From an uncultured Mobiluncus sp. (GTDB taxonomy: Bacteria > Actinomycetota > Actinomycetes > Actinomycetales > Actinomycetaceae): 64,000 nt of DNA. The notes beneath the pieces are model-generated. The model searched no databases. It was not told the origin of the DNA and was given only the letters and a program-made list of their open reading frames with translations. Made by a program: the position numbers and the translations under genes. Each line of letters opens with the position of its first letter. Within the stretch, counting starts at the first letter, position 1. Below are positions 1 to 8,590 of the stretch, in pieces. The stretch spans positions 62,001 to 126,000 of the forward strand of contig NZ_CAMUES010000008.1 of the NCBI RefSeq assembly GCF_947087965.1, written 5' to 3'.

Positions 1-634
1 GCCACAGCGCTTCGGCGGCACCGTTATCTGACTGACGCAAAGCCGCCGACATGGAGCCAGCCATAGCCCCCGCCTTCCCAGCCTGGGAAACCGCCACAGA
101 AACCGGAACTTTTGAGGTCGACCACGCCACCCAGGCTTGTCCAGACCCGGCGGTTTCAATCTTGGAGCTGACCGGATCAAACCAAGCCACGGAAATAGTG
201 GCCCCCGTGTCTCGGCCGACTTTTTCAAATGTCGCGCGTAATTCCTGGCTGCTGAGACGTCCGGCGGCGGGAGAGGTCAGCGTCGTACCGTCACAACCCT
301 GCATTTGGGCAGCCGCAGGAGCCTGGGGGGTGGGAGAATCGCTCGGGTTCGTAGCCTGAGCGGAAGGTGAAACGGAACTGTCGGGAGAAGCCGTCGGAGA
401 CTTCGCGTTTGTACCGGCAGAATCCCCCGGCCGTTGCGAGGTGAGGGAAGGGCTGGGTGAGGCGCTCACCTGAGGCTGACGAGCCAGCTGGGTAACTCCC
501 ACGACTACCGCCCCCGTTACCAGGCCTCCCGCCAGCAGGGTTACCCCTAGAGCCACCAAGCCGCGCCGCACCCGGCGGCGCTTCTCGCCGGCGGCATCAT
601 AATAGGGATTGTTATGTCTCGGGGTGTAGGACAT
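1..634 (-). CDS. Membrane-anchored SxxK/SDN serine hydrolase (class A beta-lactamase-like), 3' end outside window
   Basis: The open frame starts at an ATG at 634 on the minus strand and runs off the window edge after about 211 codons. Residues 1-20 are charged and end in a cluster of arginines. A transmembrane segment follows at about 24-48, then a Ser/Thr/Pro/Ala-rich linker to about residue 108. The folded part contains WSTSK, an SxxK nucleophile motif, and about 30 residues later SDN. This pair and spacing are typical of class A beta-lactamases and related PBP-type hydrolases, so the catalytic domain probably sits outside the membrane. The third motif (KTG) would lie beyond the window, so activity cannot be judged. 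It could be a penicillin-interacting hydrolase or a lipoprotein-like housekeeping protein rather than a resistance enzyme. It starts 16 bp after the DivIVA-like gene on the same strand, so the two are probably co-transcribed. Confidence 0.72.
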   Translation of the reverse strand, partial: MSYTPRHNNPYYDAAGEKRRRVRRGLVALGVTLLAGGLVTGAVVVGVTQLARQPQVSASPSPSLTSQRPGDSAGTNAKSPTASPDSSVSPSAQATNPSDSPTPQAPAAAQMQGCDGTTLTSPAAGRLSSQELRATFEKVGRDTGATISVAWFDPVSSKIETAGSGQAWVAWSTSKVPVSVAVSQAGKAGAMAGSMSAALRQSDNGAAEALW

Positions 635-649
635 TCGGCTGGCAAACTC

Positions 650-3487
650 TCAAATCTTTGGAATGGTCAGATGAACACCGTCAAAGTCCGAGGAAGCCGA
701 GGTCACCGGGACTTCACGTCCGTCCGGAAGGCATACGAATACCTGATCGTCGGCACCTAGCGGCCGTGACGTAGCTACTGTCACCAGGTATCCCGTGGTA
801 ATCGACTTGCGATGCTGCTGAGCTTCGAGCTTCGCAATCGAAGCCGGTTTCACCCGCGAACCACTCTCATCGAGAGCCCCGTACACGGAAGTGAAAGTAT
901 CCAAATTCGAGCGGTATCCAGCCAAGAAATGCGGGATGAAACGCCCGTCCGGATCGACCTCAGCTAAAGGCTCCTCGCCCTGCAGCATGGGCCGCGGGTT
1001 GGAATCCTCCGGGAAAATCGGAGCCGGCTGGCCCTTCGCAGCTTCACCGTCTGCGGACTGGGTATCAACCATCGGGGTGTCTGGCGTGGTATCGGGAACG
1101 GACGCGGTATTCTGAGCCGCCAGTTCCTCCAGCCGTGTCGCCGAGAGATGCTCCGAAGCAGTGTCTGGCTGGGCCGGCTCGCTCGGTGTGTCCGGGGTGG
1201 GAGTCTCGGGGGGCGGGAAATCCGCGTTACTACGGGTCGGAGTCATCAGCACACTGGGCAAATCGGCCAGCGTTGGCTCGGGTTCTGCCGGGGAGACTGC
1301 CTGTTCGTGTTCGAGTTTTTCGCGAATTTGGCCCAAATCCATCCCCACTCCGGGAGTCGGCAACGGGGGAGCCACAACGTCAGTCAGCGGAGCTTTTTGG
1401 GATTCATCACCAGGGATGCCGTAAACAGTTGTGGCACCGCCCAAATCGTTGACTTCTGCGGGGGTCGGCTCGGTCTGACCCAGTTCCACCGTCTCCAGCT
1501 TCGGCATCTGGAAAGTCGACAGGCTAGGCTCGGCAGATTCCGCCGGGGTAGCGGAAGCCTCGCTCATCGGCTGAGGCTGTTCCGTTGCGGGTTCTATCGG
1601 GGTTTCAGGGCTAGGAGCCGAAAAATCCGGTACCGGTTCGTACGCTGAAAAGTCCGGGGTGACGGGCTGATTTGGTGGCTGGACTGCCGGCGGTTCGGCA
1701 GGCAGCGATGCCGGTGTGCCGCCCCAATCGTTTGGTGCCAAGCCCTCTGGCTGGTAGGGGTTTGGTGTCTGCCAGGAGTCGGCTGCGGGTTGCTCTGGCA
1801 TTCCATAAGTTAGCAGGGCGGCCGCGGGTGATTCCGGGAACGCATAAGGGGGTTGCGGGAAGTCCGCGTAGGGCTGAGGCATCGATTCGGGAACAGATTC
1901 CGGGGAATAGTATCCGGCAGGTTCTGCCAAATCGGGGGAGGCCGGTGCTTCTTCCGGGGCAACAGGAGCATAAAAATCCTCCTGCAAGGCCACGGAATCA
2001 GCCTGGGCATCGGTCGTCTCAACCGGTAGCTCAGGGGCGTCGTCCAGGTTAATTTCGTCTGGATAATCATCACCCAGAGAATCTTCCAGTTCATAGGACT
2101 TTTCCAGGTCAGCGTCAAAGGTCGAGTCATAATCCGGAGCTGCCTCAGCTGGAGAATCCTCGTAACCTTGCGGGTACCCTGCCTGTTCATAGCCCTGAAC
2201 GTACTCGGAGGGGGTTTCGTCGGGACTCTGGGCGTCCATCGGTGCCGCATGGGTGACCGGCATGACCATCGTGGTGTCTTCGGGAATGAACGACTGGTTT
2301 TCGCCCTCAGCCTGAGGTGCATAGCCGTAGCCCTCCGGCGTCTCCATGCCGTAGGGCGGGGCGTATCCGGCCTCGGCGGGATAACCCGGATATTGCTCAG
2401 CATTTCCTTGAGTATCCGCCGGGTTTACGGTCATCGGCTGGCTGTAAGCGTCATAACCATAGGGCTGGTAAGCATCATATCCGGCCTCAGCATAGGGCTG
2501 AGCGGCGGTCGAATCCGTATCTTCCGGTAGCTGTGCGTCTACAGGATATTGCGGAACTTCGCCCCATTCATCGCTCAGTCCCACAGTAGCGTCGGCCGCG
2601 GCAGCTTCGATACCAGGCTCGGCGACCGGCTCTGCCGGAGTCTCAACCCCCGGTAACGCCTCGCTGGCATAGGTCTGATCAGTACCGCCCTCGACCGGGG
2701 ACGAATCCGTCTCCGGAGTCTGGGACACGGGGGACACCGGAGAGTTGAGCGGAGGAAAACTGGGAGAAACGGGAGAACCATCCCCGCCAAAATCACCATT
2801 ATGAGGCGAACTATCCTCATAATCGGTGAACACCGCTTGTTCAAAGGAAACGGGTTGAACAGCGGGAATCGACCCGGTGGGAGTGCCTAAAACGGAAGAG
2901 CGCACCTCAGATTCAGTGGCGGGTTCGGGCTCGCCAGCGGAAGGAACGGACGGCACGGAATCAGCGGTTTCCGGCGCGTTTTCCACAGCGGGAGCCTCAA
3001 ACTGAGCCTCTGACGAAAGGTCAATCGGGGTTACGGTTTCCTCGCCAGCGGGCTCGGGATTGCTGGGCAGCTCGCCGGAGGCAGCGGCTTGTTCGGCGGC
3101 CTCGGCTTCCAGCGCTGCCCCGTCCACCTGTAACACCTGGTAGCGCTGGTCGGAAGGGGGGATGCCGTACAGCTTTTCGTAAGCCTCCAAAGTGGCGGCG
3201 ACCTGGTCCAAGTAGTCGTCCACGGCGTCTTGGTCGTAGCCCACCCGCATTCGGGTGTAATCGAAGTCGACCTCGCGCACGTCCCGGCCGCGGACCGTAA
3301 TATATGCCAAATCCACCTCGGCCTCGGGCGAAGCATTCAACGCTTCGTAATATGAGAGGACGCGAACCACTTCATCAAGGTAGTCGTCTATCTGATTCTG
3401 GTCGTACCCATCGCGGAACTTTGTCGCAGGGAACTGAGCCGAAAAGATGTCTTCACTGGTCAGCAATTGCGGGGCGTCCTCGCTCAT
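650..3487 (-). CDS. DivIVA-domain protein with two N-terminal DivIVA repeats and a long disordered tail
   Basis: The protein has 945 residues from the ATG at 3487. An upstream ATG at 3511 would add eight residues, but an AAAGGA ribosome binding site lies just before the 3487 codon. Residues about 12-50 and 70-112 each carry the DivIVA/Wag31 N-terminal signature (F...F..GYDQ..IDDYLDEV and R.GYDQDAVDDYLDQV). About 720 residues follow that are rich in Pro, Glu, Ala, Ser and Tyr with no predicted fold. The last 90 residues look structured again. DivIVA domains bind negatively curved membrane and recruit polar or septal growth machinery in actinobacteria, and a polar scaffold role is inferred here. 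The normal C-terminal coiled coil of Wag31 is absent, so this is not the canonical Wag31. It is transcribed toward the serine hydrolase and divergently from rpiB. Confidence 0.8.
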   Translation of the reverse strand: MSEDAPQLLTSEDIFSAQFPATKFRDGYDQNQIDDYLDEVVRVLSYYEALNASPEAEVDLAYITVRGRDVREVDFDYTRMRVGYDQDAVDDYLDQVAATLEAYEKLYGIPPSDQRYQVLQVDGAALEAEAAEQAAASGELPSNPEPAGEETVTPIDLSSEAQFEAPAVENAPETADSVPSVPSAGEPEPATESEVRSSVLGTPTGSIPAVQPVSFEQAVFTDYEDSSPHNGDFGGDGSPVSPSFPPLNSPVSPVSQTPETDSSPVEGGTDQTYASEALPGVETPAEPVAEPGIEAAAADATVGLSDEWGEVPQYPVDAQLPEDTDSTAAQPYAEAGYDAYQPYGYDAYSQPMTVNPADTQGNAEQYPGYPAEAGYAPPYGMETPEGYGYAPQAEGENQSFIPEDTTMVMPVTHAAPMDAQSPDETPSEYVQGYEQAGYPQGYEDSPAEAAPDYDSTFDADLEKSYELEDSLGDDYPDEINLDDAPELPVETTDAQADSVALQEDFYAPVAPEEAPASPDLAEPAGYYSPESVPESMPQPYADFPQPPYAFPESPAAALLTYGMPEQPAADSWQTPNPYQPEGLAPNDWGGTPASLPAEPPAVQPPNQPVTPDFSAYEPVPDFSAPSPETPIEPATEQPQPMSEASATPAESAEPSLSTFQMPKLETVELGQTEPTPAEVNDLGGATTVYGIPGDESQKAPLTDVVAPPLPTPGVGMDLGQIREKLEHEQAVSPAEPEPTLADLPSVLMTPTRSNADFPPPETPTPDTPSEPAQPDTASEHLSATRLEELAAQNTASVPDTTPDTPMVDTQSADGEAAKGQPAPIFPEDSNPRPMLQGEEPLAEVDPDGRFIPHFLAGYRSNLDTFTSVYGALDESGSRVKPASIAKLEAQQHRKSITTGYLVTVATSRPLGADDQVFVCLPDGREVPVTSASSDFDGVHLTIPKI

Positions 3488-3726
3488 GTGCCGGTCCTTT
3501 CCATTCTTCATCTTCAGCAGCGCGGCCGGCTACTTTTCAAGCAGAGTCGGGTTTTGCGCATATACACTTCAACAGACAATTTTACCTGTAGTTGTGGGAA
3601 AACATTGTCGATTAGGGGGTTTGGGGACGAATTGGACCTTTTTATGCCGCCCCCAGAGAATCTCGCTAGGATATAAATGTTCTTGGCTGTGCCCGGGCGG
3701 GCCAGATTCGACACGAAAGGAAGATT

Positions 3727-4176
3727 ATGCGCGTTCACATCGGTACAGACCATGCCGGCTTCGAATTGAAACAGCACTTGGTGACCTGGTTGCGGGATCG
3801 CGGCTATGAAGTCGTTGACCACGGACCTGCCGCCTATGACCCAAATGACGACTACCCGGGCTTTTGCATTGCCTGCGCTGAGGGCGTGATGGCAGATTCG
3901 GGCTCTTTGGGTATCGTGCTGGGCGGCTCGGGCAACGGTGAGCAAATCGCCGCCAACAAGGTACGCGGAATTCGTGCGGCACTGGTGTGGAACGAAGAAA
4001 TCGCGAGCCTTGCCCGTCTGCACAACAATGCCAACGTGATTTCCCTAGGCGCTCGCCAGCACTCCGTTGAGGAATGCGAACGTTTCGTGGAAGTGTTCCT
4101 GACCACGGACTTTTCCGGCGACGAACGCCATCAGCGCCGCATCGGCCAGCTCAGCGATTACGACAACCAGCGGTAG
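3727..4176 (+). CDS. rpiB: Ribose-5-phosphate isomerase B
   Basis: The protein has 149 residues, the normal length for RpiB. The N-terminus IGTDHAGFELK and the central GSGNGEQIAANK loop are the family's phosphate-binding and active-site signatures. It interconverts ribose-5-phosphate and ribulose-5-phosphate in the non-oxidative pentose phosphate pathway, in the cytosol. The start is supported by an AAAGGA ribosome binding site seven bases upstream. It is a single gene divergent from the DivIVA-like gene and convergent with the helicase, with only 81 bp between rpiB and the helicase stop. I see no convincing terminator in that gap. Allose-6-phosphate isomerase (RpiB/AlsB) is the only close alternative, and it is unlikely without allose genes nearby. 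Confidence 0.93.
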   Translation: MRVHIGTDHAGFELKQHLVTWLRDRGYEVVDHGPAAYDPNDDYPGFCIACAEGVMADSGSLGIVLGGSGNGEQIAANKVRGIRAALVWNEEIASLARLHNNANVISLGARQHSVEECERFVEVFLTTDFSGDERHQRRIGQLSDYDNQR

Positions 4177-4257
4177 TTCGCGGCGTTAGTTCCGCGCTTT
4201 CCCCCGAGTCTGGCACTTCTTTAGGGCAGGTTTGGCGCTTACGGCGCTATCAACCGT

Positions 4258-7053
4258 TCAGAGCCGTTCCCACAGACCCAGCGGCGCCCAGATTGGGTGA
4301 AACGCCTCGTTGGAGGCCTCGGGGTCCAACAGCGCATAAAAACCAAAGTCCAGGTCGCCATCTCCGTCAACGATGGTCAGCTCTGCCAGCCACAAATTTT
4401 CCAGGATAGCCTCAGGCGAGATGCCGATACTAGCCGGCAGGTCGGCCTCGGTGGGCTGCGTGATAACGCGGAAATTGCGCCGGTGGCGGGCCTCTCCTAC
4501 CGTTTCCATGAAGTCGTGGGCGTCCCAGTAGGCGCCGAGTTGTTTGTCCCAGCCGGATTCCGTGATCGGGGGGATTTCCGCCAGAGGCCGGGACACTCCG
4601 CCCTGGTCAGAGCGCAGTTTTGTTTCCATTGCACTGAGCCGCTCGAACTCGTCCCCGCCCAGCATATCGAGCCAGCTAAACAGCTCCCGGTGCAGTTCGG
4701 TGCCGAGTTTGGCAGGGTTGAGGCGGTAGTCAAAAGTTCCGTCCGGGCGCTCGCCGAAAGCCAGCTCCGTTTCGTCCGGCCCGCCAGCTGAGGTGGTGCC
4801 GTCCAGGTTCGCCGTTTTGCGCAGTTCCGGATTTTCCAGGAACTTCCATTCATCCAACAGGGACGAGTCGACCCGGTCAATGGTGTCGTTGAGCCAATCC
4901 AGCACCTCGATAAACCGTTCGGTTTTCAACGGTTCGGGCACAATCTGGGTCAGTGCGCGCCACGCATCGGACAGGTAGCGCAGCAAAACTCCCTCGGAAA
5001 ACTCGATTTTCAGGCTGGCTTCGAAAGCCTGGAACGTCTGGCCGGTTTCCACCATCTCGCGGATGATGGATTTCGGGGAAATGAAGTATCCGCGCGCCCA
5101 CGGGTTCGCTTTGACGTAGGTGTCAAAAGCGACCTCCAGCTCCAGGCTCAAGGGTTTGGGGTAAGTCGTCCGTTCCAAGGCGGTTTGCCGTTCGTCATAG
5201 TCCGCCCCGCTCGCTTTCAGTTCCGCAAAGACCCGGTCTTTCGCAGCGCGTTCCTGGGCGCGCAAGATAGCGTTGGGGTCGTCTAAAACGGACTCCACCA
5301 CGGAAATCACATCGAGAGTATCCCCGAACGCACCCCCGGCTGCGGGCGCCTCCGCGCTGGCGGCGTCCGCGTGGTCCGTAAAGGCCTGCAAATAATCCAG
5401 GGCAAATGGCGCCAAGTCTTGATTTAGGGCGAAAGTCTCGGGCAGGTCCGCCGTCAAAGTCCAGTGCCCGCCCTGCGGACGACCCTTATCGCAAGCGGAG
5501 CCGGAACTGGATTCGCCGCTGTCGCCATGAGCGAGCTGCCCTCCGGAAATGACCCCGGAATCCTCGAGGGATTCCAAGATGTGCTGCAGGGTATCGGCAA
5601 AGGGATTGCGGTCCTTTGCCGGCCCGGTGGCACGTAGCACGTTGTGGTTGCGGTACACCAAAGTGTTGAGGTTTTCGGCCTGGTCGCCGGGCTTTTGCAA
5701 GGTGTTTAGCACCATCGCGTGCGTAATCTTCCACCGCGGCACCATCGCTTCGGGAGCGCTTTGCGCCAGACGGTTGAACGTCCCTTCTGTCCAGGACGTG
5801 CGGCCTTCGGGGGCTTTCTTTTTTTTGATTTTCTCAAGCTGTTTCGCATTCCCGTCCGCTCGGGCGATGGCGATAGCGTTGTCGATTTCCCACTCCGGGG
5901 CTTGGGCCACCACGTATCCCACGGTGTCAAACCCGGCACGGCCCGCCCGTCCGGCAACCTGGTGGAACTCACGAGAATTCAGGTGACGTTCCTTGTTCCC
6001 ATCAAACTTCACCAGGGAGGTCATGACGACGGTGCGGATGGGGACGTTAATGCCGACCCCGAGGGTGTCGGTCCCGGAAATGACCCGGAGCAGGCCCGCT
6101 TGAGCGAGTTTTTCGACGAGCCTGCGATAGCGGGGCAGCATTCCCGCGTGGTGGATTCCGATGCCCTTCAGCAGCAGCGGCTTCAGGGTTTTCCCAAAAG
6201 AGGAATGAAACTGCACGGTGTTTACCTGGTCTTTTAGCCGGGCGGCAGTGTCGGGGTCCAGACCCAGACGCAAATCCAGGCTGGCGATTCGCTCGGCTTC
6301 TTCCACCGCGGCGCGTTGACTGGGATGCACCACGTAGGCCGGCAGTCGGTCCTGATTGGCCAGTCCCTGCAGGATTTTTTCCAGCGGTTCGGCCGCGTAG
6401 GACATCTCCAGCGGCACGGGACGTTTCGCGGAATCGAGGACCGCGACTTCACGCCCGGTGACTTCCCACAGATTCTTTGCAAACCACGAAGTATCCCCTA
6501 AAGTGGCGCTCATCAGCACAAACCTGGTTTTCGTCAGAGTCAGCAGGGGAGCCTGCCACGCCCAGCCGCGCTCCGGGTCAGCATAGTAGTGAAACTCGTC
6601 CATCACCACGGTATCGACGTTGAGGTCATCTCCCCAGCGCAGCGCCTGATTCGCGAGGATTTCCGCCGTGGCGCAGATAATCGGCGCATCGGCGTTGACC
6701 GAACCGTCGCCAGTGACCATACCCACGTTGGCGGCACCAAACAGGTCCACCAGGTCAAAAAACTTCTCGCTGACCAGCGCCTTCAACGGGGCGGTGTAAT
6801 AGGAAACGCCGCCCCGGGCTAGTGACCACAAAATCGCGGCCACCCCAATCAGGGACTTGCCCGAACCTGTGGGGGTGGGAGCGATGAGATGTTTATCCTC
6901 CAGAATCAGGCGCTCGGCGGCCTCTTGCTGGTGCGGATAAAGCGGGCGGCCGGTAGATTCGGCCCATTCCTGAAACGCCAGCAGAACCTCGACAGGGTCT
7001 GTGAGTGCGCCACGATCTTCCAGGTCGTCCAGCAGTTGATTGAGAGCCTCCAT
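4258..7053 (-). CDS. DEAD/DEAH-box helicase of the Ski2-like type with C-terminal DUF3516-like region
   Basis: The protein has 931 residues. Helicase motifs in order are Walker A (PTPTGSGKS, residues 59-67), Walker B DEFH (about 151), SAT (about 180) and motif VI QVAGRAGRAG (about 366). The remaining 500 or so residues match in character the DUF3516 region found behind Ski2-like helicases in actinobacteria. ATP-dependent RNA or DNA unwinding is expected, and the physiological substrate is unknown to me. Its ATG shares one base with the stop codon of the FAH-family gene upstream (TGATG), so it is likely translated by coupling from that transcript. A Ser/Gly-rich insertion near residue 510 is probably a flexible loop. 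Confidence 0.88.
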   Translation of the reverse strand: MEALNQLLDDLEDRGALTDPVEVLLAFQEWAESTGRPLYPHQQEAAERLILEDKHLIAPTPTGSGKSLIGVAAILWSLARGGVSYYTAPLKALVSEKFFDLVDLFGAANVGMVTGDGSVNADAPIICATAEILANQALRWGDDLNVDTVVMDEFHYYADPERGWAWQAPLLTLTKTRFVLMSATLGDTSWFAKNLWEVTGREVAVLDSAKRPVPLEMSYAAEPLEKILQGLANQDRLPAYVVHPSQRAAVEEAERIASLDLRLGLDPDTAARLKDQVNTVQFHSSFGKTLKPLLLKGIGIHHAGMLPRYRRLVEKLAQAGLLRVISGTDTLGVGINVPIRTVVMTSLVKFDGNKERHLNSREFHQVAGRAGRAGFDTVGYVVAQAPEWEIDNAIAIARADGNAKQLEKIKKKKAPEGRTSWTEGTFNRLAQSAPEAMVPRWKITHAMVLNTLQKPGDQAENLNTLVYRNHNVLRATGPAKDRNPFADTLQHILESLEDSGVISGGQLAHGDSGESSSGSACDKGRPQGGHWTLTADLPETFALNQDLAPFALDYLQAFTDHADAASAEAPAAGGAFGDTLDVISVVESVLDDPNAILRAQERAAKDRVFAELKASGADYDERQTALERTTYPKPLSLELEVAFDTYVKANPWARGYFISPKSIIREMVETGQTFQAFEASLKIEFSEGVLLRYLSDAWRALTQIVPEPLKTERFIEVLDWLNDTIDRVDSSLLDEWKFLENPELRKTANLDGTTSAGGPDETELAFGERPDGTFDYRLNPAKLGTELHRELFSWLDMLGGDEFERLSAMETKLRSDQGGVSRPLAEIPPITESGWDKQLGAYWDAHDFMETVGEARHRRNFRVITQPTEADLPASIGISPEAILENLWLAELTIVDGDGDLDFGFYALLDPEASNEAFHPIWAPLGLWERL

Positions 7054-7835
7054 CAGCGGCGCACCGGGTTGCTCAGTTGTCCCAAGCCCTCGATTTCACA
7101 GGTCACAGTGCATCCTGCGGTGAGTGGGCCAACACCGGCGGGGGTGCCGGTGAGGATGACGTCGCCGGGTAGCAGGGTCATGGCTTGGGAAATGTAGGTC
7201 ACCAGTTCGCCCACCGGGTGCATCATATTGGCGGTCGTGTCGTCTTGGCGGGATTCGCCGTCCACTTCGCTGCGGATGCGCAGGTTTTGCACATCGAGGT
7301 CAGGGTTCACAGTAATCCAGGGCCCGAGCGGGCAAGCAGTGTCGAAGCCCTTCGCGCGCGTCCACTGTTTATCGACTTTCTGAGCGTCGCGAGCAGAGAC
7401 ATCATTGCCGATGGTGTAGCCGAACACGTAGTCTTTCCAGTTTTCGGGGTTAATATCCTTCGCGACATGCTTGATGACCACGCCGAGTTCGACTTCATGA
7501 TCGACATGGTTGGACCACTTCGGCAGGACGATAGGCGCGCCAGGGCCAATGACCGAGGTGTTGGGTTTGATGAACAGAATCGGGGCATCAGGCACGGCCG
7601 AGCCGAATTCGCGGATATGTTCCAGGTAGTTTTTCCCCACGCACACGACTTTCGAGGCGGGAATCACCGGGGCGACCAGGCGCACGTCTTCCAACTGCAG
7701 AATCTGGCCGGTCGGAGTGATTTTGTCAGGGCTGTACAGGGGGTTTTCCGCCAAGACCGTAATCCGGTCCGTGTCGTCCTCCATCACGCCAAAACCGTAG
7801 GTATCGTCGCCTTTATCAAAACGTATAACTCGCAT
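7053..7835 (-). CDS. Fumarylacetoacetate hydrolase (FAH) family protein
   Basis: The protein has 260 residues. A short N-terminal domain is followed by a FAH fold, recognisable from the VGKNYLEHI segment, the acidic metal-binding cluster DHEVELGVV and the GDVILTGTPAGVG motif near the C-terminus. Family members are divalent-metal hydrolases, isomerases or decarboxylases of beta-keto acids such as oxaloacetate or acylpyruvates. The exact substrate cannot be told from sequence. No tyrosine or homoprotocatechuate catabolic genes are adjacent, so a housekeeping role such as oxaloacetate decarboxylation or acylpyruvate clean-up is more plausible than aromatic degradation. It is the first gene of a two-gene operon and overlaps the helicase start by one base. 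Confidence 0.87.
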   Translation of the reverse strand: MRVIRFDKGDDTYGFGVMEDDTDRITVLAENPLYSPDKITPTGQILQLEDVRLVAPVIPASKVVCVGKNYLEHIREFGSAVPDAPILFIKPNTSVIGPGAPIVLPKWSNHVDHEVELGVVIKHVAKDINPENWKDYVFGYTIGNDVSARDAQKVDKQWTRAKGFDTACPLGPWITVNPDLDVQNLRIRSEVDGESRQDDTTANMMHPVGELVTYISQAMTLLPGDVILTGTPAGVGPLTAGCTVTCEIEGLGQLSNPVRR

Positions 7836-7923
7836 GGGGTCAGTTTATCAACCGCCGAACTGCGCGTCCCATCCGGTGAGCGCGCGAGTGCTGGTGGGGT
7901 TCGGGCTGGGTGTGATGCTATTT

Positions 7924-7978
7924 GGTGATTAAATCGGGGTTGCTGGTCTATATGGTCACGTACCCCTGTTTAATCACC
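7924..7978. repeat. 17-bp imperfect inverted repeat upstream of the FAH gene
   Basis: GGTGATTAAATCGGGGT at 7924-7940 is complemented at 15 of 17 positions by ACCCCTGTTTAATCACC at 7962-7978, with a 21-bp spacer. It lies 89 bp upstream of the FAH start and more than 600 bp upstream of gltX. It has no T-tract. It could be an operator pair or an RNA hairpin, and no regulator can be assigned. Confidence 0.5.
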
Positions 7979-8054
7979 GATTTCAATCAAAAACCGCTGG
8001 AGTCGCGAGGTCTGGCGGGTTTCGGGGGGATGCCTCTCAGTCGCAGAAATACTT

Positions 8055-8235
8055 GGAAAGCTGCGCTTTCCGTACCGCTTCCTGGACTTTGGCAATGCAA
8101 GCGAGCTTGCGCTGCCAAAGTCTGCGTCGCGGTGGAGGAGCGGATTCGGTCGGGGCGCTTCGTCGCGGGGGCGCTCGCGAGAGGCGGAAGGGGGAGGGCC
8201 CCCTCGCGTTTTGCGCGACTATTGTCGCAAAACGC
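8055..8235. repeat. Cluster of hairpins in the gene-free stretch before gltX
   Basis: Three hairpins are packed here. GGAAAG/CTTTCC spans 8055-8071. A nested pair has outer arms ACTTTGGCA (8086-8094) and TGCCAAAGT (8113-8121) and inner arms GCAAGC/GCTTGC. A perfect 10-bp stem has arms GCGTTTTGCG (8206-8215) and CGCAAAACGC (8226-8235). The intervening sequence is very GC-rich. The open frames across it look like shadows: arginine/proline-rich, with no ribosome binding site and no recognisable fold. The nested outer-plus-inner stem layout resembles that of the hairpins downstream of ssrA. An intergenic palindromic element or a structured RNA are both possible. Confidence 0.55.
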
Positions 8236-8335
8236 TCACCCCCCAGCCTCTCGCTGAGTCGCCCCCCTGCTCCGGTCGCGCCGGATATTCCGAAACTCGG
8301 TAACAAACAGCCTCAAAATTCCCCTGCAGCCTGTC

Positions 8336-8517
8336 TTGCACGAATGACCGATTTCACTGTGCTCAGAGCCAATCGGCAAGAACTAGAATCTTGCTGAACT
8401 GCAGTTTTAGAGAATCGGAGTCGATGATAGCCTGAATTCAGGCTCAAAATCGGTCATTCGTGCAACTATTCCGGAAACCACAGGAAGTTTCACACCTGAA
8501 TAGCGCTGAAATTCAGG
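8336..8517. repeat. Palindrome array directly upstream of gltX
   Basis: A perfect 19-bp inverted repeat has arms at 8336-8354 (TTGCACGAATGACCGATTT) and 8447-8465. Inside lies a perfect 16-bp palindrome, AGCCTGAATTCAGGCT, at 8429-8444. Its half-sites recur as CCTGAAT (8495-8501) and ATTCAGG (8511-8517), about 75 bp before the gltX start. The 19-bp arm appears a third time with one mismatch over 18 bp at 30844-30861, upstream of ssrA. A regulator binding array or a small mobile-element remnant would both fit. No T-box sequence was found. Confidence 0.6.
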
Positions 8518-8590
8518 TTATATACGCCGGTATTCGGCTCGGAACTGCGGCACGGGCGCAGTGCTGAAAAAAGCATTGAGGCGAGGATAT

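Noticed and set aside
8037..8397. Open reading frames of 89 and 114 codons in the gltX upstream gap
   Set aside because: They overlap on opposite strands, follow hairpin sequence, have no ribosome binding site and no recognisable domain. Their Arg/Pro bias reflects GC-rich palindromes.
8300..8590. T-box leader controlling gltX
   Set aside because: The conserved T-box core sequence and a terminator with T-tract are missing. Only palindromes are present.
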